DNA of 64,000 bases from Phocaeicola fibrisolvens (lineage in GTDB: Bacteria; Bacteroidota; Bacteroidia; Bacteroidales; Bacteroidaceae), in the NCBI RefSeq assembly GCF_025567125.1, contig NZ_JAOQJI010000006.1:75336-139335 (forward strand), written 5' to 3'. Under the pieces are notes generated by a model. It was given only the letters and a program-made list of their open reading frames with translations. It was not told where the DNA came from and ran no database searches. Positions 17,336-26,248 of this stretch are shown piece by piece. The position numbers were made by a program, and so were the translations under genes. Numbering within the stretch: position 1 is the first letter of the stretch; each line of letters opens with the position of its first letter.

Positions 17336-19018
17336 ATGAAACTAACAAATATAGTATTAGGAATGTTTCTGGGTGCAGGAGTTTTAGCTTCCTGCCAGTC
17401 GGAAATAGAGGAAGCCAAAGGTTATGGTTATCTCCAGTTGTCTTCTGTCGATGTCAATAAGACTGTAACTTCTCGTGCAGATGTTACGAGTTCAGAAGCA
17501 ATTGCTGTAGATGTGTTGGATGAATCAGAAACTGTGGTAAAACATGCGGACGATTGGAAAGATTTAAATGATGTGTTATTGCCGGTTGCCACATATACCA
17601 TTAAGGCTTATTCTGCAGATAAAGATAAAGAGGCACAGGGCTTTGAGGCACTTCCTTATTATGAGGGACAGACTGAAGTGGCAATTGAAGCCAATAAAGC
17701 AAAAGCGGTAGAGGTGACTTGTAAACTGGCTCAGTCTATGGTGTCTATCAATTGTTCTGAGAGTTTTAAAAATACCTTTAGTGATTATGCTTGCTCAATT
17801 GAGGGGGCAGATGCGTTGAGCATTTCTTTTGCTAAGGATGAGACCCGTGCAGCATACGTGAAATCAGGTCAGGCCTTGACGTTGAAGGTGGATTTTGGTA
17901 ATGGAAAGGTTTTCTCTCAACAAATTACTGAAAATGCAGAAGCTGCTTATTATTATAAGGTGAATTTGGATATTACGGAAGGTAATGCAACCTTTGACAT
18001 TACGGTAGACCAAACCATTCATCAGTATGAAGTGGTTGTAAAGGTGCCGACAAAGCAGGAATCTACTGATTTGAAGACTGAAGATATCAAGAACGACGTA
18101 TCTAAGGTTTGGGGACAGTTTGCTTATCTGTCAGGAACTTGCTCTTTGCAGGATGCCGCTTCACCAGTACAGTTCGCTTACAAAAAGAAATCTGAGTCTG
18201 AGTGGAAAACTGTAGAAGCTACTAAGGGAGAGGGCAATGCATATTCAGCTAAGGTATCTCCGTTGGATTTCAATACAGAATATGAATATTATATCTTGTG
18301 TGGAGATAAGATAGGTGAAACTTGTGGGTTTACAACAGAAGCCTTTGAAGAAATTCCGAACTTGAGTTTTGATAATTGGACGCAAAATGGGAAAAATTGG
18401 TATCCTAATTCAGAAGCTTCAAATAGTTACTGGGCTACAGGTAATGAAGGGGCAACTACATTGGGAAGTTCGAATAGTATTCCGGTAGAAGGTAGTGATG
18501 CTCGAACAGGTAAGGCTGGAAAACTGGAGACAGTAACTGTGCCTTTGGTTGGATATGCGGCTGGTAATTTGTTAATCGGTTCTTATTCTACTAATCTCAA
18601 TGATATGGCTTCTAGTGTACAGTTCGGTCGTTCTTACAATGGTGCACGTCCGGTAAAACTGACAGGATATTATAAGTATACTCCGGGTACTTCAATGAAT
18701 AAAAATGGAAAGATTCCTACCGATCGTACTTTGACTGTAGATGAATGTGATATTTATGTAAAGCTTTGGTCAGGAGATGAGGTTATAGCAGAATCACATT
18801 TTATTACGAATCAGACTGTTTCTGAATATACTCGTTTTGATCTTCCGATTGAGTATACAAATATGACTAAACGTCCTGATAAGATTACGATTGTAGCTAC
18901 TTCCAGCCGTTATGGTGGTGAATTTGAAGGGACCAATATGTTTAATACAAAAGTTGTCGGACAAGTGGCTGCAGGCAGTACCCTTTGGGTAGATGATTTT
19001 GAATTGTCATACTATTAA
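17336..19018 (+). CDS. DUF4493 + Fn3-like + PCMD-domain lipoprotein
   Basis: The 560-residue lipoprotein has lipobox VLASC then QSEIEE. Domains in order: DUF4493-like (about 25-235), a fibronectin-III-like module (about 245-335; FAYKKKSESEWKTVEA, FNTEYEYYILCGD), and a C-terminal PCMD domain ('putative carbohydrate metabolism', about 340-560). The PCMD domain shows NWTQNGKNWYPN, YWATGNEGATT, GNLLIGSYSTN, FGRSYNGARPVKLTGYYKY and the terminal LWVDDFELSYY. PCMD domains have a jelly-roll fold like carbohydrate-binding modules, so binding of surface or host glycan is a reasonable inference. It is separated from its neighbours by 4 and 8 bp. Its PCMD half is clearly paralogous to that of the gene at 19767, showing duplication within the operon. 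Confidence 0.87.
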   Translation: MKLTNIVLGMFLGAGVLASCQSEIEEAKGYGYLQLSSVDVNKTVTSRADVTSSEAIAVDVLDESETVVKHADDWKDLNDVLLPVATYTIKAYSADKDKEAQGFEALPYYEGQTEVAIEANKAKAVEVTCKLAQSMVSINCSESFKNTFSDYACSIEGADALSISFAKDETRAAYVKSGQALTLKVDFGNGKVFSQQITENAEAAYYYKVNLDITEGNATFDITVDQTIHQYEVVVKVPTKQESTDLKTEDIKNDVSKVWGQFAYLSGTCSLQDAASPVQFAYKKKSESEWKTVEATKGEGNAYSAKVSPLDFNTEYEYYILCGDKIGETCGFTTEAFEEIPNLSFDNWTQNGKNWYPNSEASNSYWATGNEGATTLGSSNSIPVEGSDARTGKAGKLETVTVPLVGYAAGNLLIGSYSTNLNDMASSVQFGRSYNGARPVKLTGYYKYTPGTSMNKNGKIPTDRTLTVDECDIYVKLWSGDEVIAESHFITNQTVSEYTRFDLPIEYTNMTKRPDKITIVATSSRYGGEFEGTNMFNTKVVGQVAAGSTLWVDDFELSYY

Positions 19019-19026
19019 TATTTTAC

Positions 19027-19755
19027 ATGAAGAAATATTTAATTCTATTACTAACCTTTTTGTGCGTGGCTTCTGTCCACGCACGAAAAGGTTATGATCG
19101 TAATATAAAACCCTCTTTGTTTGTGCCGAAAGGTTCATGGATGGGAGGTGTTACGTTTTCTTATACTGAGTTAACAGGAGATAATTATAAGTTCCTGATA
19201 TTGGATGATATCAATGGTGAAGGATATACGTTTAAGGTGAGTCCTTATGCCGGATATTTTTTCAAGGATAACATGGCGGCTGGTTTACGTTTGAATTACA
19301 ACCGTACGTATGCAGATATCGGGAACATTAATCTGGACTTAGGTGATGATCTGACATTTGATATCAGTGATTATAAATACCTGGAGCATGAATATACTGC
19401 TTCCGGTTTTTTGCGTACTTATATGGGACTGGGAAACAGTAAGGTTTTCGGTTTCTTCAATGAATTGCGTCTGACGTATGGATATGGACAAGGAAAGACT
19501 TTGTCTGGTTCAGACCAGAAAGCTACGGGTACTTACCAGACTTCTCATCGTCTGCAGATAGGTGCAGCTCCTGGATTGACAGCATTTGTGACAAACAACA
19601 TGGCCGTGGAAGTTTCCATCAATGTGGTCGGGTTGGATTTCAAATGGATAGAACAGACCACCAATCAAGTAGAACATGGGTCATACCGACAGAGTTCTGC
19701 AGATTTTAAAATTAATATATTCTCAATTAACATCGGTATTTGTACATATTTTTAA
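19027..19755 (+). CDS. Small outer-membrane beta-barrel protein
   Basis: The 242-residue protein has a signal peptide ending at VHA before RKGYD and no lipobox. The mature part is a run of amphipathic strands (SWMGGVTFSYTEL, FKVSPYAGYFFKDNMAAGLRL, VFGFFNELRLTYGYGQG) ending in the canonical barrel terminus GICTYF. The size fits an 8-stranded barrel. It is the only non-lipoprotein member of the operon and could anchor, secrete or assemble its neighbours in the outer membrane. That role is inference from position. It resembles general porin-family/OmpA-like barrels but shows no peptidoglycan-binding domain. Confidence 0.83.
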   Translation: MKKYLILLLTFLCVASVHARKGYDRNIKPSLFVPKGSWMGGVTFSYTELTGDNYKFLILDDINGEGYTFKVSPYAGYFFKDNMAAGLRLNYNRTYADIGNINLDLGDDLTFDISDYKYLEHEYTASGFLRTYMGLGNSKVFGFFNELRLTYGYGQGKTLSGSDQKATGTYQTSHRLQIGAAPGLTAFVTNNMAVEVSINVVGLDFKWIEQTTNQVEHGSYRQSSADFKINIFSINIGICTYF

Positions 19756-19766
19756 ATAGACAGATT

Positions 19767-21386
19767 ATGCTTATAAAAGCTTTGAAATATAGCTTAGTAT
19801 CACTCTTGTTACTGAACATGTCTTCATGTATAGAAAATGACATTCCTTATCCTTATATTGAGGGAGTGATTCAAGAAATTCAGGTGGAAGGAATGCAGGG
19901 GGAAGCCGTGTTCAATAATCAGGCTCGTACTATTGAACTTACTATAGGTGAGGATGCTTTTATAGATAGTTTGCCAATTACAAAATTGGTGGCTAATACG
20001 GAAGCTTTAATTTATCCGGATTCAACCGCATGTATCAAGTATTCGGGTTTCCCTGAGTTTAGTTTTTCTTCGTTAAGTGAACTTCCTGCCAATGCCAATA
20101 CAGCCATTAACTTTACAAAACCTGTAAATTTCTTGCTGAAGACTTATCAGGAATATTGGTGGAAAATCACGGTGAAACAGGAAATAGAACGCACTATCGA
20201 AGTGGAAAATCAATCAGGTACGGCACCTTCTTTGGATTTATATAATCACATTGCTATTATTTATGTGACGGAAGATGCAGATTACAAAAATATCAAAATC
20301 AAAACCTTGAATTTGGAAGGTTCAAAAACTGTACTGGTACCTTCTGCGGAGACGGTGACAGATTTTACCCGACCGCGGGTGTTCAAGGCATATCGTAATG
20401 GTAGGTATATATGTGATTGGACCGTTGATGTGCAGAAATCCTCAGTAGCAGCTTCTGTAGAAAAGGTAAATGCATGGGCTACGAAGGCTTATGTGAGTGG
20501 CAGTTTTCGGGCAGGAAGTAAGTTGTCATTGGAATATCGTGTGAAAGGTGCGGATGTTTGGACCACAGTGGACGAATCTGCCGTTACTGAGACTGGAACC
20601 ACATCCTATTCTGCAGAGTTGAAAGGTTTGACTTCGGGTACAGATTATGAAGTTCGTGCACTTGCTGCTGGGACAGAAGGTGAAGCATATTCGTTTCAGA
20701 CGGAAACAATTGTGACTCTTCCTAATATGAATTTTGATACATGGACTCAGAGTGAAAAAACATGGTATCCGAATCCGGTAGCCAATAATTATGATGACCC
20801 ACAAGCTTATTGGGCAACAGGAAATGAAGGTGTGACTATTTATAAAGATCCGAGCACAGTACCAGTTACAGGAAGTGATGCATATAAAGGAAAAGCTGCA
20901 AAGATGTATACCTATGGAGATATATTATTGGTAGGAGCAGCAGCTGGAAACCTATTTATTGGGACATATAAGACGAATATAGGAAAGCCAGTTTCGAGTC
21001 CGTCATTTGGTCGTTCTTATTCGGGGGCTCGGCCCACTAAATTAAGTGGATATTATAAATATAAATCAATGCCCATTACATATAATGGTACTGTTCCTGG
21101 CAATTTGAAAACTGACCAGTGCCATATTTATTTAAGATTATGGAATTCGGCCGATCGAGAGATTGCTTATGGTGAATTTGTGAGCTCCGAAACTGTTACC
21201 GAATATACAAAATTTGAGTTTGATATAAAGTATAGTGATACAGAATCGAAACCTGCCAAAATTGCGATTGTAGCTACTTCCAGTAAATATGGAGGAGATT
21301 TTGATGCCGATGGCAAAAAGGTTATTGGTCAGGTAGGTGATGGAAGTACTTTGTGGGTAGATGAATTTGAATTAAGTTATGATTAA
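19767..21386 (+). CDS. PCMD-domain lipoprotein
   Basis: A start at 19767 (MLIKALKYSLVSL) gives a clean lipoprotein signal (lipobox NMSSC, then IENDIP). An in-frame ATG at 19740 would overlap the barrel gene and spoil the signal. At 539 residues, it has an N-terminal region (about 25-215) that differs from DUF4493 and shows two repeats of a beta pattern (QARTIELTIGEDAFIDSLPI, NHIAIIYVTEDADYKNIKI). A Fn3-like module follows (about 225-310), then a PCMD domain (about 315-539; YWATGNEGVTIY, FGRSYSGARPTKLSGYYKY, LWVDEFELSYD). The PCMD domain is a close paralogue of that at 17336. Likely surface-exposed and glycan-binding, with no catalytic signature seen. Confidence 0.86.
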   Translation: MLIKALKYSLVSLLLLNMSSCIENDIPYPYIEGVIQEIQVEGMQGEAVFNNQARTIELTIGEDAFIDSLPITKLVANTEALIYPDSTACIKYSGFPEFSFSSLSELPANANTAINFTKPVNFLLKTYQEYWWKITVKQEIERTIEVENQSGTAPSLDLYNHIAIIYVTEDADYKNIKIKTLNLEGSKTVLVPSAETVTDFTRPRVFKAYRNGRYICDWTVDVQKSSVAASVEKVNAWATKAYVSGSFRAGSKLSLEYRVKGADVWTTVDESAVTETGTTSYSAELKGLTSGTDYEVRALAAGTEGEAYSFQTETIVTLPNMNFDTWTQSEKTWYPNPVANNYDDPQAYWATGNEGVTIYKDPSTVPVTGSDAYKGKAAKMYTYGDILLVGAAAGNLFIGTYKTNIGKPVSSPSFGRSYSGARPTKLSGYYKYKSMPITYNGTVPGNLKTDQCHIYLRLWNSADREIAYGEFVSSETVTEYTKFEFDIKYSDTESKPAKIAIVATSSKYGGDFDADGKKVIGQVGDGSTLWVDEFELSYD

Positions 21387-21402
21387 ATTGATAAATAAAA
21401 AG

Positions 21403-23595
21403 ATGAGATACATCAGCAGCTTGTGCTTATTGATATGTTGTATATGGTTGAGTGGATGTCAGGCTGATGAGAATCTGCGTTCTGCGAATGAAACGGGATT
21501 ATTAATAACATTGACCGACGAGTCGGACCATGCTTATGCGCGTACGATGCCATCAGCATTGGAAAAGCCTGTGGCAGATATGTTCCACTTGCGTGTGGCA
21601 TATTCTGGAACAGACAATGTGGCTTATGATGATAAATGTACAGAGTCCATTTTGCTGAAGGAAGGTACGTATGATTTGACAGCTACTTATGGAGAGAATC
21701 CGGTGATAGCTTTGGATGCTCCTTATTATATCGGAAAACTGGAGAGTCAGGAAGTTGTGACGGGACAGATGACTTCTGCCAATATTTCATGTACGGTAGG
21801 GAATGCATTGCTTTCAGTAATTTATAACGAGAGTGCCTTGAAAAAAGTATATGATACTTATTTTGTAACTGTATCAGTCGGCCAGGAGTCTGTAGATTTG
21901 GATGCGACTTCCGGGAAAAGTGCCTATTTTCAGGCAGGTTCTTCTGTAAGTTTGGTGTTTCATGGTCAGTTGGCTGGTACGGGCCAAGAAGTGTCTTATG
22001 ATATTCCGGCACAAGAAAAATTTGCCAATATTCCTGCCAAAACGCATGTGAAGGTTACTCTTGGTGTGGATGAATCTTCGGTGTCATCAGGAGTGGGTAT
22101 TTCGGTAGAGAAATTGGAAACAGAAACGGTCTCCGTAGTAGAAACTTTGCCCTCTGAATTTATGCCGAAGCCCAAGTTGGAAGCTGAAGGTTTTGTGAAT
22201 AATGAGCTTTCATTTGCAGAAACAGAGAAAAAAACAGCGGTTATTCGTTTGAAGCTGGCTTCTCCTTTGCAGGACTTGAAGTTGAAATTCCATTCGACGG
22301 ACGAGAAATTTGCAGGACTGGAGGCAGAGAAAGAGTATGTGTTGTCGAATGCGGAAGATAAGGCTGCGATAGAAACTGCATTGGGTATTGTATTGCCGGA
22401 TATTGGAACTACAGAAGGAAGTCTTGACTTTACATCTTTGATTCCTCAGCTAATGACAGACAATGGTAATACGGTTTCTTCGACGATTGAAGTCGATGTG
22501 GAAGCGAATAATCGTTGGGCTAGTGAAGATGAGACTGTAAATCGAGTGTATACATTGAAATGTAATAAGCCGGAATTTGATGTCGTTGTCAATCCTGATA
22601 ATTTTTGGTGTAAAGAGTTTTCTATTGATGGTTGTAATATAAAAACAGGAGATGCTGAAACGATTTCCCAGAAACTTCAGTATCAGTATCGTCAAAAGGG
22701 AAGCGATGAATGGCTGAATTGTGGCCAGTTGGTTCAATTGGAAAATTATCCAACTAATAAGCAGTTTGAAGTGAGAGCTGTTTATCGTGAAGGTATTGTT
22801 ACTGATCCTGTGGATGTAGAATTAGAAACGCCGCAACAATTACCTAATTCTGGAATGGAGAAATGGCATACTATTAAAGGAGAAACATTTAGAGTATCAG
22901 ATAGTTGGTTCCAAAAGAAGACCTATTATAAATTTTATCCTAGTGCAGAAAGAGAGAGTGATGTTTGGTGGGATACGAATAATATGCGTTCTCAGGATGG
23001 AAATATTATTCTAGGTATGGGACATCCGGTATGTTTTGCTCCATGTGTAAGTTATTCTGAGGATATTAAGCATGGAGGGAGTCGTTCTGCCTTAATTTAT
23101 ACTTCAGGACATGGTGGAGGATATGCTTCTACAGGAGAGATGCTTTATGTAAAAGGAGCTTTTGCTGGGAGTCTCTTTATTGGAAAATATTCATGGGATA
23201 ATGGTAAGGAGAATTTTGTAAATGGACATACCTTTTCATCTCGTCCCACTTCATTAAAGTTTTGGTATAAATATGTACCTAAAAATCAAGATGCTTTTAA
23301 GGTCTGTATTGAATTGAAACATCAAGATGAAGTAATTGCTACAGGAACTTTTATTCCTTCGGTTATTTCTTCTGAAACAGGGTGGCAAGAAGCTACAGTG
23401 AATGTGGTTTATGTAGATCATCCTAAAATAGCTACATCAGTTTGTGTGCAATTTTGGTCTACTAGTAAAACATCATTTAGTAATAGTGATTTTGATCAAA
23501 ATAAGTCCATTTCATTTCCTATAATGGGTGATTGGAATGTTCATATTGGTAGTATGTTTTATGTTGATGATATCTCTTTGATTTACGACAAATAA
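21403..23595 (+). CDS. DUF4493 + PCMD-domain lipoprotein, largest of the operon
   Basis: The lipobox WLSGC is followed by QADEN, matching the known Q-A-(D/E)2 surface-export signal. The start at 21403 has an A-rich leader. The ATG at 21379, overlapping the previous gene by 8 bp, is an alternative. From 21403 the protein has 730 residues: DUF4493-like (about 20-250), a second module (about 255-440) found only here, an Fn3-like stretch (about 455-480; LQYQYRQKGSDEWLNCGQL), and a diverged PCMD domain to the end (NSGMEKWHTIKGE, AGSLFIGKYSWDNG, FYVDDISLIYDK). The PCMD part lacks the YWATGNEG motif of the other two, suggesting a different ligand. Confidence 0.85.
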   Translation: MRYISSLCLLICCIWLSGCQADENLRSANETGLLITLTDESDHAYARTMPSALEKPVADMFHLRVAYSGTDNVAYDDKCTESILLKEGTYDLTATYGENPVIALDAPYYIGKLESQEVVTGQMTSANISCTVGNALLSVIYNESALKKVYDTYFVTVSVGQESVDLDATSGKSAYFQAGSSVSLVFHGQLAGTGQEVSYDIPAQEKFANIPAKTHVKVTLGVDESSVSSGVGISVEKLETETVSVVETLPSEFMPKPKLEAEGFVNNELSFAETEKKTAVIRLKLASPLQDLKLKFHSTDEKFAGLEAEKEYVLSNAEDKAAIETALGIVLPDIGTTEGSLDFTSLIPQLMTDNGNTVSSTIEVDVEANNRWASEDETVNRVYTLKCNKPEFDVVVNPDNFWCKEFSIDGCNIKTGDAETISQKLQYQYRQKGSDEWLNCGQLVQLENYPTNKQFEVRAVYREGIVTDPVDVELETPQQLPNSGMEKWHTIKGETFRVSDSWFQKKTYYKFYPSAERESDVWWDTNNMRSQDGNIILGMGHPVCFAPCVSYSEDIKHGGSRSALIYTSGHGGGYASTGEMLYVKGAFAGSLFIGKYSWDNGKENFVNGHTFSSRPTSLKFWYKYVPKNQDAFKVCIELKHQDEVIATGTFIPSVISSETGWQEATVNVVYVDHPKIATSVCVQFWSTSKTSFSNSDFDQNKSISFPIMGDWNVHIGSMFYVDDISLIYDK

Positions 23596-23601
23596 GGAAG
23601 A

Positions 23602-24300
23602 ATGATGAGAAAGAAAATACTATATATTTTATCCGGAATCCTCTTGTTGGCAGGTTGTCGGCAGGAGAATCTGACTGTTCCTTCTGGAGAAGGATACTTG
23701 TCGGTAGGGAATATTGAATTGCAGGCGCAGACTATCACTGAGATTGCATCTCGTGCAGTAGACGCAACTTTACTTGTGGAATTGTGGAAAGGAGGAGTAA
23801 AGGTACGTGAACTCTCGGTCGATGAAATGCAGAATAAGATTGAGTTGGATGCTGCTGATGATTATACATTGAAAGTATATAGTTCGAATTATGGTGAAGA
23901 GACGAGCTGGGGAAATGCAGACAAAGGAGAACCGGTCTATTATAAGGAAGTGCCTTTTAGAGTGAAGGAGGGAGAAACTACTTCCTTGAAAATACAGGTT
24001 CCCATGATTGATTTTGCAGTTTGTCTGGATTTGTCGAATGTAACAGGTGAGTGGCTGAGTGAGTATAACTTTACGGTGACCTCTGGTGGAAGATCTGTAT
24101 CACTGAAGGATGGGGAAACAGCTTATTTTCCGTATGCTGAAGGAGTATTTTTCACTTATCAGTTGGATGTAACGAATACGGATTCAGAATCCAATACGCA
24201 ATCAGGCAGTTGGGGAAACAAGGACGGTCAGACGGTGAATATAAATACATTGTATACGATATCTTATAATTGGTCCACTCGGTCATTGGTAGTAAATTAA
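23602..24300 (+). CDS. Single-domain DUF4493 lipoprotein, last gene of the operon
   Basis: The 232-residue lipoprotein has lipobox LLAGC then RQEN. It consists of little more than one DUF4493 unit: EGYLSVGNIELQ, EIASRAVDATLLVELWKGG, DDYTLKVYSSNYGEETSWG and YYKEVPFRVKEGE, with a short C-terminal beta tail. Two adjacent ATGs (23602 and 23605) are equally possible. It starts 6 bp after the previous stop and is followed by the operon terminator. Such short versions could be the repeating subunit of an assembly whose larger members cap or anchor it; this is speculative. Confidence 0.82.
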   Translation: MMRKKILYILSGILLLAGCRQENLTVPSGEGYLSVGNIELQAQTITEIASRAVDATLLVELWKGGVKVRELSVDEMQNKIELDAADDYTLKVYSSNYGEETSWGNADKGEPVYYKEVPFRVKEGETTSLKIQVPMIDFAVCLDLSNVTGEWLSEYNFTVTSGGRSVSLKDGETAYFPYAEGVFFTYQLDVTNTDSESNTQSGSWGNKDGQTVNINTLYTISYNWSTRSLVVN

Positions 24301-24324
24301 AAATTGACCGAGACATTGTTTTAA

Positions 24325-24366
24325 AGATCTCCTTATTCTTCTGAAGGGAATAGGGAGATTTTTTTT
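24325..24366 (+). terminator. Terminator of the DUF4493/PCMD operon
   Basis: AGATCTCCTTATTCTT pairs with AGGGAATAGGGAGAT around a CTGA loop, with two bulged or mismatched positions. A run of eight or more T follows. Confidence 0.85.
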
Positions 24367-24393
24367 ATCAGGTTTAAGACAAGAATCTATAGA

Positions 24394-24435
24394 AATAAAA
24401 ACGGGTGAAACTTGAATTTCTTCAAACTTCACCCG
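24394..24435 (-). terminator. Terminator of the NADP-type glutamate dehydrogenase
   Basis: On the minus strand CGGGTGAA and TTCACCCG enclose an inner TTGAA/TTCAA stem, followed by TTTTTATTT. It lies 26 bp past the stop codon. Confidence 0.8.
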
Positions 24436-24460
24436 AATTGTTATGCGGTAAGAATAAATA

Positions 24461-25795
24461 TTATACAATACCTTGAGCCATCATGGCGTTGGCCACTTTC
24501 ATGAATCCAGCTACGTTGGCACCTTTTACATAGTTGATATAACCGTCGGGTTCCGTACCGTATTTCACGCATGCTTCATGGATATTCTTCATGATGCTCT
24601 TCAACTTTTCGTCTACTTCTTCTTGTGTCCAGCTCAGCTTGATGGAGTTCTGTGTCATTTCCAGACCGGATACAGATACACCGCCTGCATTGGCTGCTTT
24701 ACCCGGAGCGTAAAGAATTTTAGCTTCTTGGAATACGCGGATGGCTTCTGGAGTAGAAGGCATGTTGGCTCCTTCGGATACAGCAAACACTCCGTTGGCA
24801 ATCAAGGCTTTCGCATCGTCACCGTTAATTTCATTCTGAGTGGCAGAAGGAAGGGCGATGTCGGCTTTTTCATTCCATGGACGTGCACCTGCTACGTACT
24901 TGCAGCCGTATTTCTCTGCATATTCACGGATACGTCCGCGGTAGAGGTTCTTCAGTTCCATGATGTAGTCCAGTTTCTCGCGGTCGATGCCGTCCGGGTC
25001 GTAGATGTAACCGTCGGAGTCGGACATGGTGACAACTTTGGCTCCCAACTGAATCAGTTTTTCTACGGTGTATTGTGCTACGTTACCAGAACCAGACACC
25101 AAACAAGTCTTACCCTTGATATCGATGTTACGGGTTTTCAGCATTTCGAGCAGGAAGTAGATGTTACCATAACCGGTAGCTTCTGGACGGATGAGTGAAC
25201 CACCGAATTCACGGCCTTTACCCGTCAGTACGCCGCTGAACTCGCGGGTCAGTTTCTTGTACATACCGAACATATAGCCAACTTCGCGACCGCCTACGCC
25301 GATATCACCGGCAGGAACGTCGGTTTCAGGACCGATGTGACGCCATAATTCCAGCATGAAAGCCTGGCAGAAACGCATTACTTCAGCATTGGACTTACCA
25401 CGTGGAGAGAAATCGGAACCACCTTTACCACCACCCATCGGAAGGGTAGTCAGTGAGTTCTTGAAGGTCTGTTCGAAAGCCAGGAACTTCAGGATTCCCA
25501 GGTTTACGGAACTATGAAAACGGATACCACCTTTGTACGGGCCAATGGCGTTGTTGTGTTGTACGCGGTAACCCATGTTGGTGCGGATGTTGCCCTTGTC
25601 GTCCATCCAAGTGACACGAAACTGATATACGCGGTCAGGAATACACAGGCGTTCAATCAAATTGACTTTATCGAATTCAGGATGTTTGTTGTATTCCTCT
25701 TCGATGGTTCCTAACACTTCTTCTACTGCCTGATGATACTCAGGTTCATTGGGGAATCTTCTTTTCAGATCTTCCAGAACTTTCGCTGCATTCAT
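24461..25795 (-). CDS. gdhA: Glutamate dehydrogenase, NADP-type hexameric
   Basis: The 444-residue GDH would assimilate ammonia into glutamate. Motifs are PMGGGKGGSDFSPRG, PAGDIGVGGREVGYMFG, SEGANMPSTPEAIRVF and NAGGVSVSGLEMTQN. The dinucleotide fold is GSGNVAQYTVEKL followed by MSDSDGYIYDPDG, the serine-bearing pattern of enterobacterial NADP-GDH, in contrast to the paralogue at 1246. Compared with that paralogue it keeps the normal EGANMP motif. A promoter lies at 25869-25876. Followed by its own terminator, it is monocistronic. Upstream on the same strand are the small membrane protein gene and malic enzyme. Cofactor preference is inferred from residues and not proven; dual NAD(P) use is known for some Bacteroides enzymes. 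Confidence 0.95.
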   Translation of the reverse strand: MNAAKVLEDLKRRFPNEPEYHQAVEEVLGTIEEEYNKHPEFDKVNLIERLCIPDRVYQFRVTWMDDKGNIRTNMGYRVQHNNAIGPYKGGIRFHSSVNLGILKFLAFEQTFKNSLTTLPMGGGKGGSDFSPRGKSNAEVMRFCQAFMLELWRHIGPETDVPAGDIGVGGREVGYMFGMYKKLTREFSGVLTGKGREFGGSLIRPEATGYGNIYFLLEMLKTRNIDIKGKTCLVSGSGNVAQYTVEKLIQLGAKVVTMSDSDGYIYDPDGIDREKLDYIMELKNLYRGRIREYAEKYGCKYVAGARPWNEKADIALPSATQNEINGDDAKALIANGVFAVSEGANMPSTPEAIRVFQEAKILYAPGKAANAGGVSVSGLEMTQNSIKLSWTQEEVDEKLKSIMKNIHEACVKYGTEPDGYINYVKGANVAGFMKVANAMMAQGIV

Positions 25796-25868
25796 AATTT
25801 AAAAGATTATCTGTCTTATTTATTGGTTTGATTAATCAGGTTAATCGTCATTCGATTGTTTGATGTGC

Positions 25869-25876
25869 CAAAAATA
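25869..25876 (-). promoter_or_regulatory. -7 element of the NADP-type glutamate dehydrogenase
   Basis: TATTTTTG on the minus strand, 73 bp upstream of the ATG. The -33 box is poor. Confidence 0.45.
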
Positions 25877-25961
25877 TAGATAAAATTTCTTTCATGCAAC
25901 AATAAATCAAGAAAAGTGAGTAAGAGGTGTCAAAAATATTCTTTTAGTAACTTATTTGTGT

Positions 25962-26141
25962 TTATTTGTTTCTGTTTTTAAGCGACTTGATAACAGGTAT
26001 AAATACTAGGGCTCCTGAAATAAGTATCATGACGATGAGCGGACCGTCTATCTTAGGGGCGGATGTGAGGACCAGAAAGCAAAGGGCGGCCCAGCAGAGG
26101 GTCAGAACGACACATTGGGTGTGGTTGAGCGGTTTTCTCAT
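25962..26141 (-). CDS. Small two-helix membrane protein, 59 residues
   Basis: This short frame opens with ATG at 26141 and ends with TAA at 25962. The protein is MRKPLNHTQC, helix 1 (VVLTLCWAALCFLVLTS), a short polar loop (APKIDG), helix 2 (PLIVMILISGALVFIPVI) and a basic tail (KSLKNRNK). Positive charges at both ends predict both termini in the cytoplasm. It fills the gap between malic enzyme and the NADP-type glutamate dehydrogenase, on the same strand as both, starting about 107 bp after the malic enzyme stop. Its function is unknown. Hydropathy pattern and position favour a real gene over chance; an ORF on the other strand at 25966-26160 is probably its shadow. Confidence 0.65.
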   Translation of the reverse strand: MRKPLNHTQCVVLTLCWAALCFLVLTSAPKIDGPLIVMILISGALVFIPVIKSLKNRNK

Positions 26142-26248
26142 AGCTGTAAGTTGGAAATAAATGATACACGGAGGAACAGACGGGCAAGGGAATCTGCAGG
26201 TTTCCTTGCGGCTGTACCTCCGTGTGGGTTTAATGGATTATGAAACGC

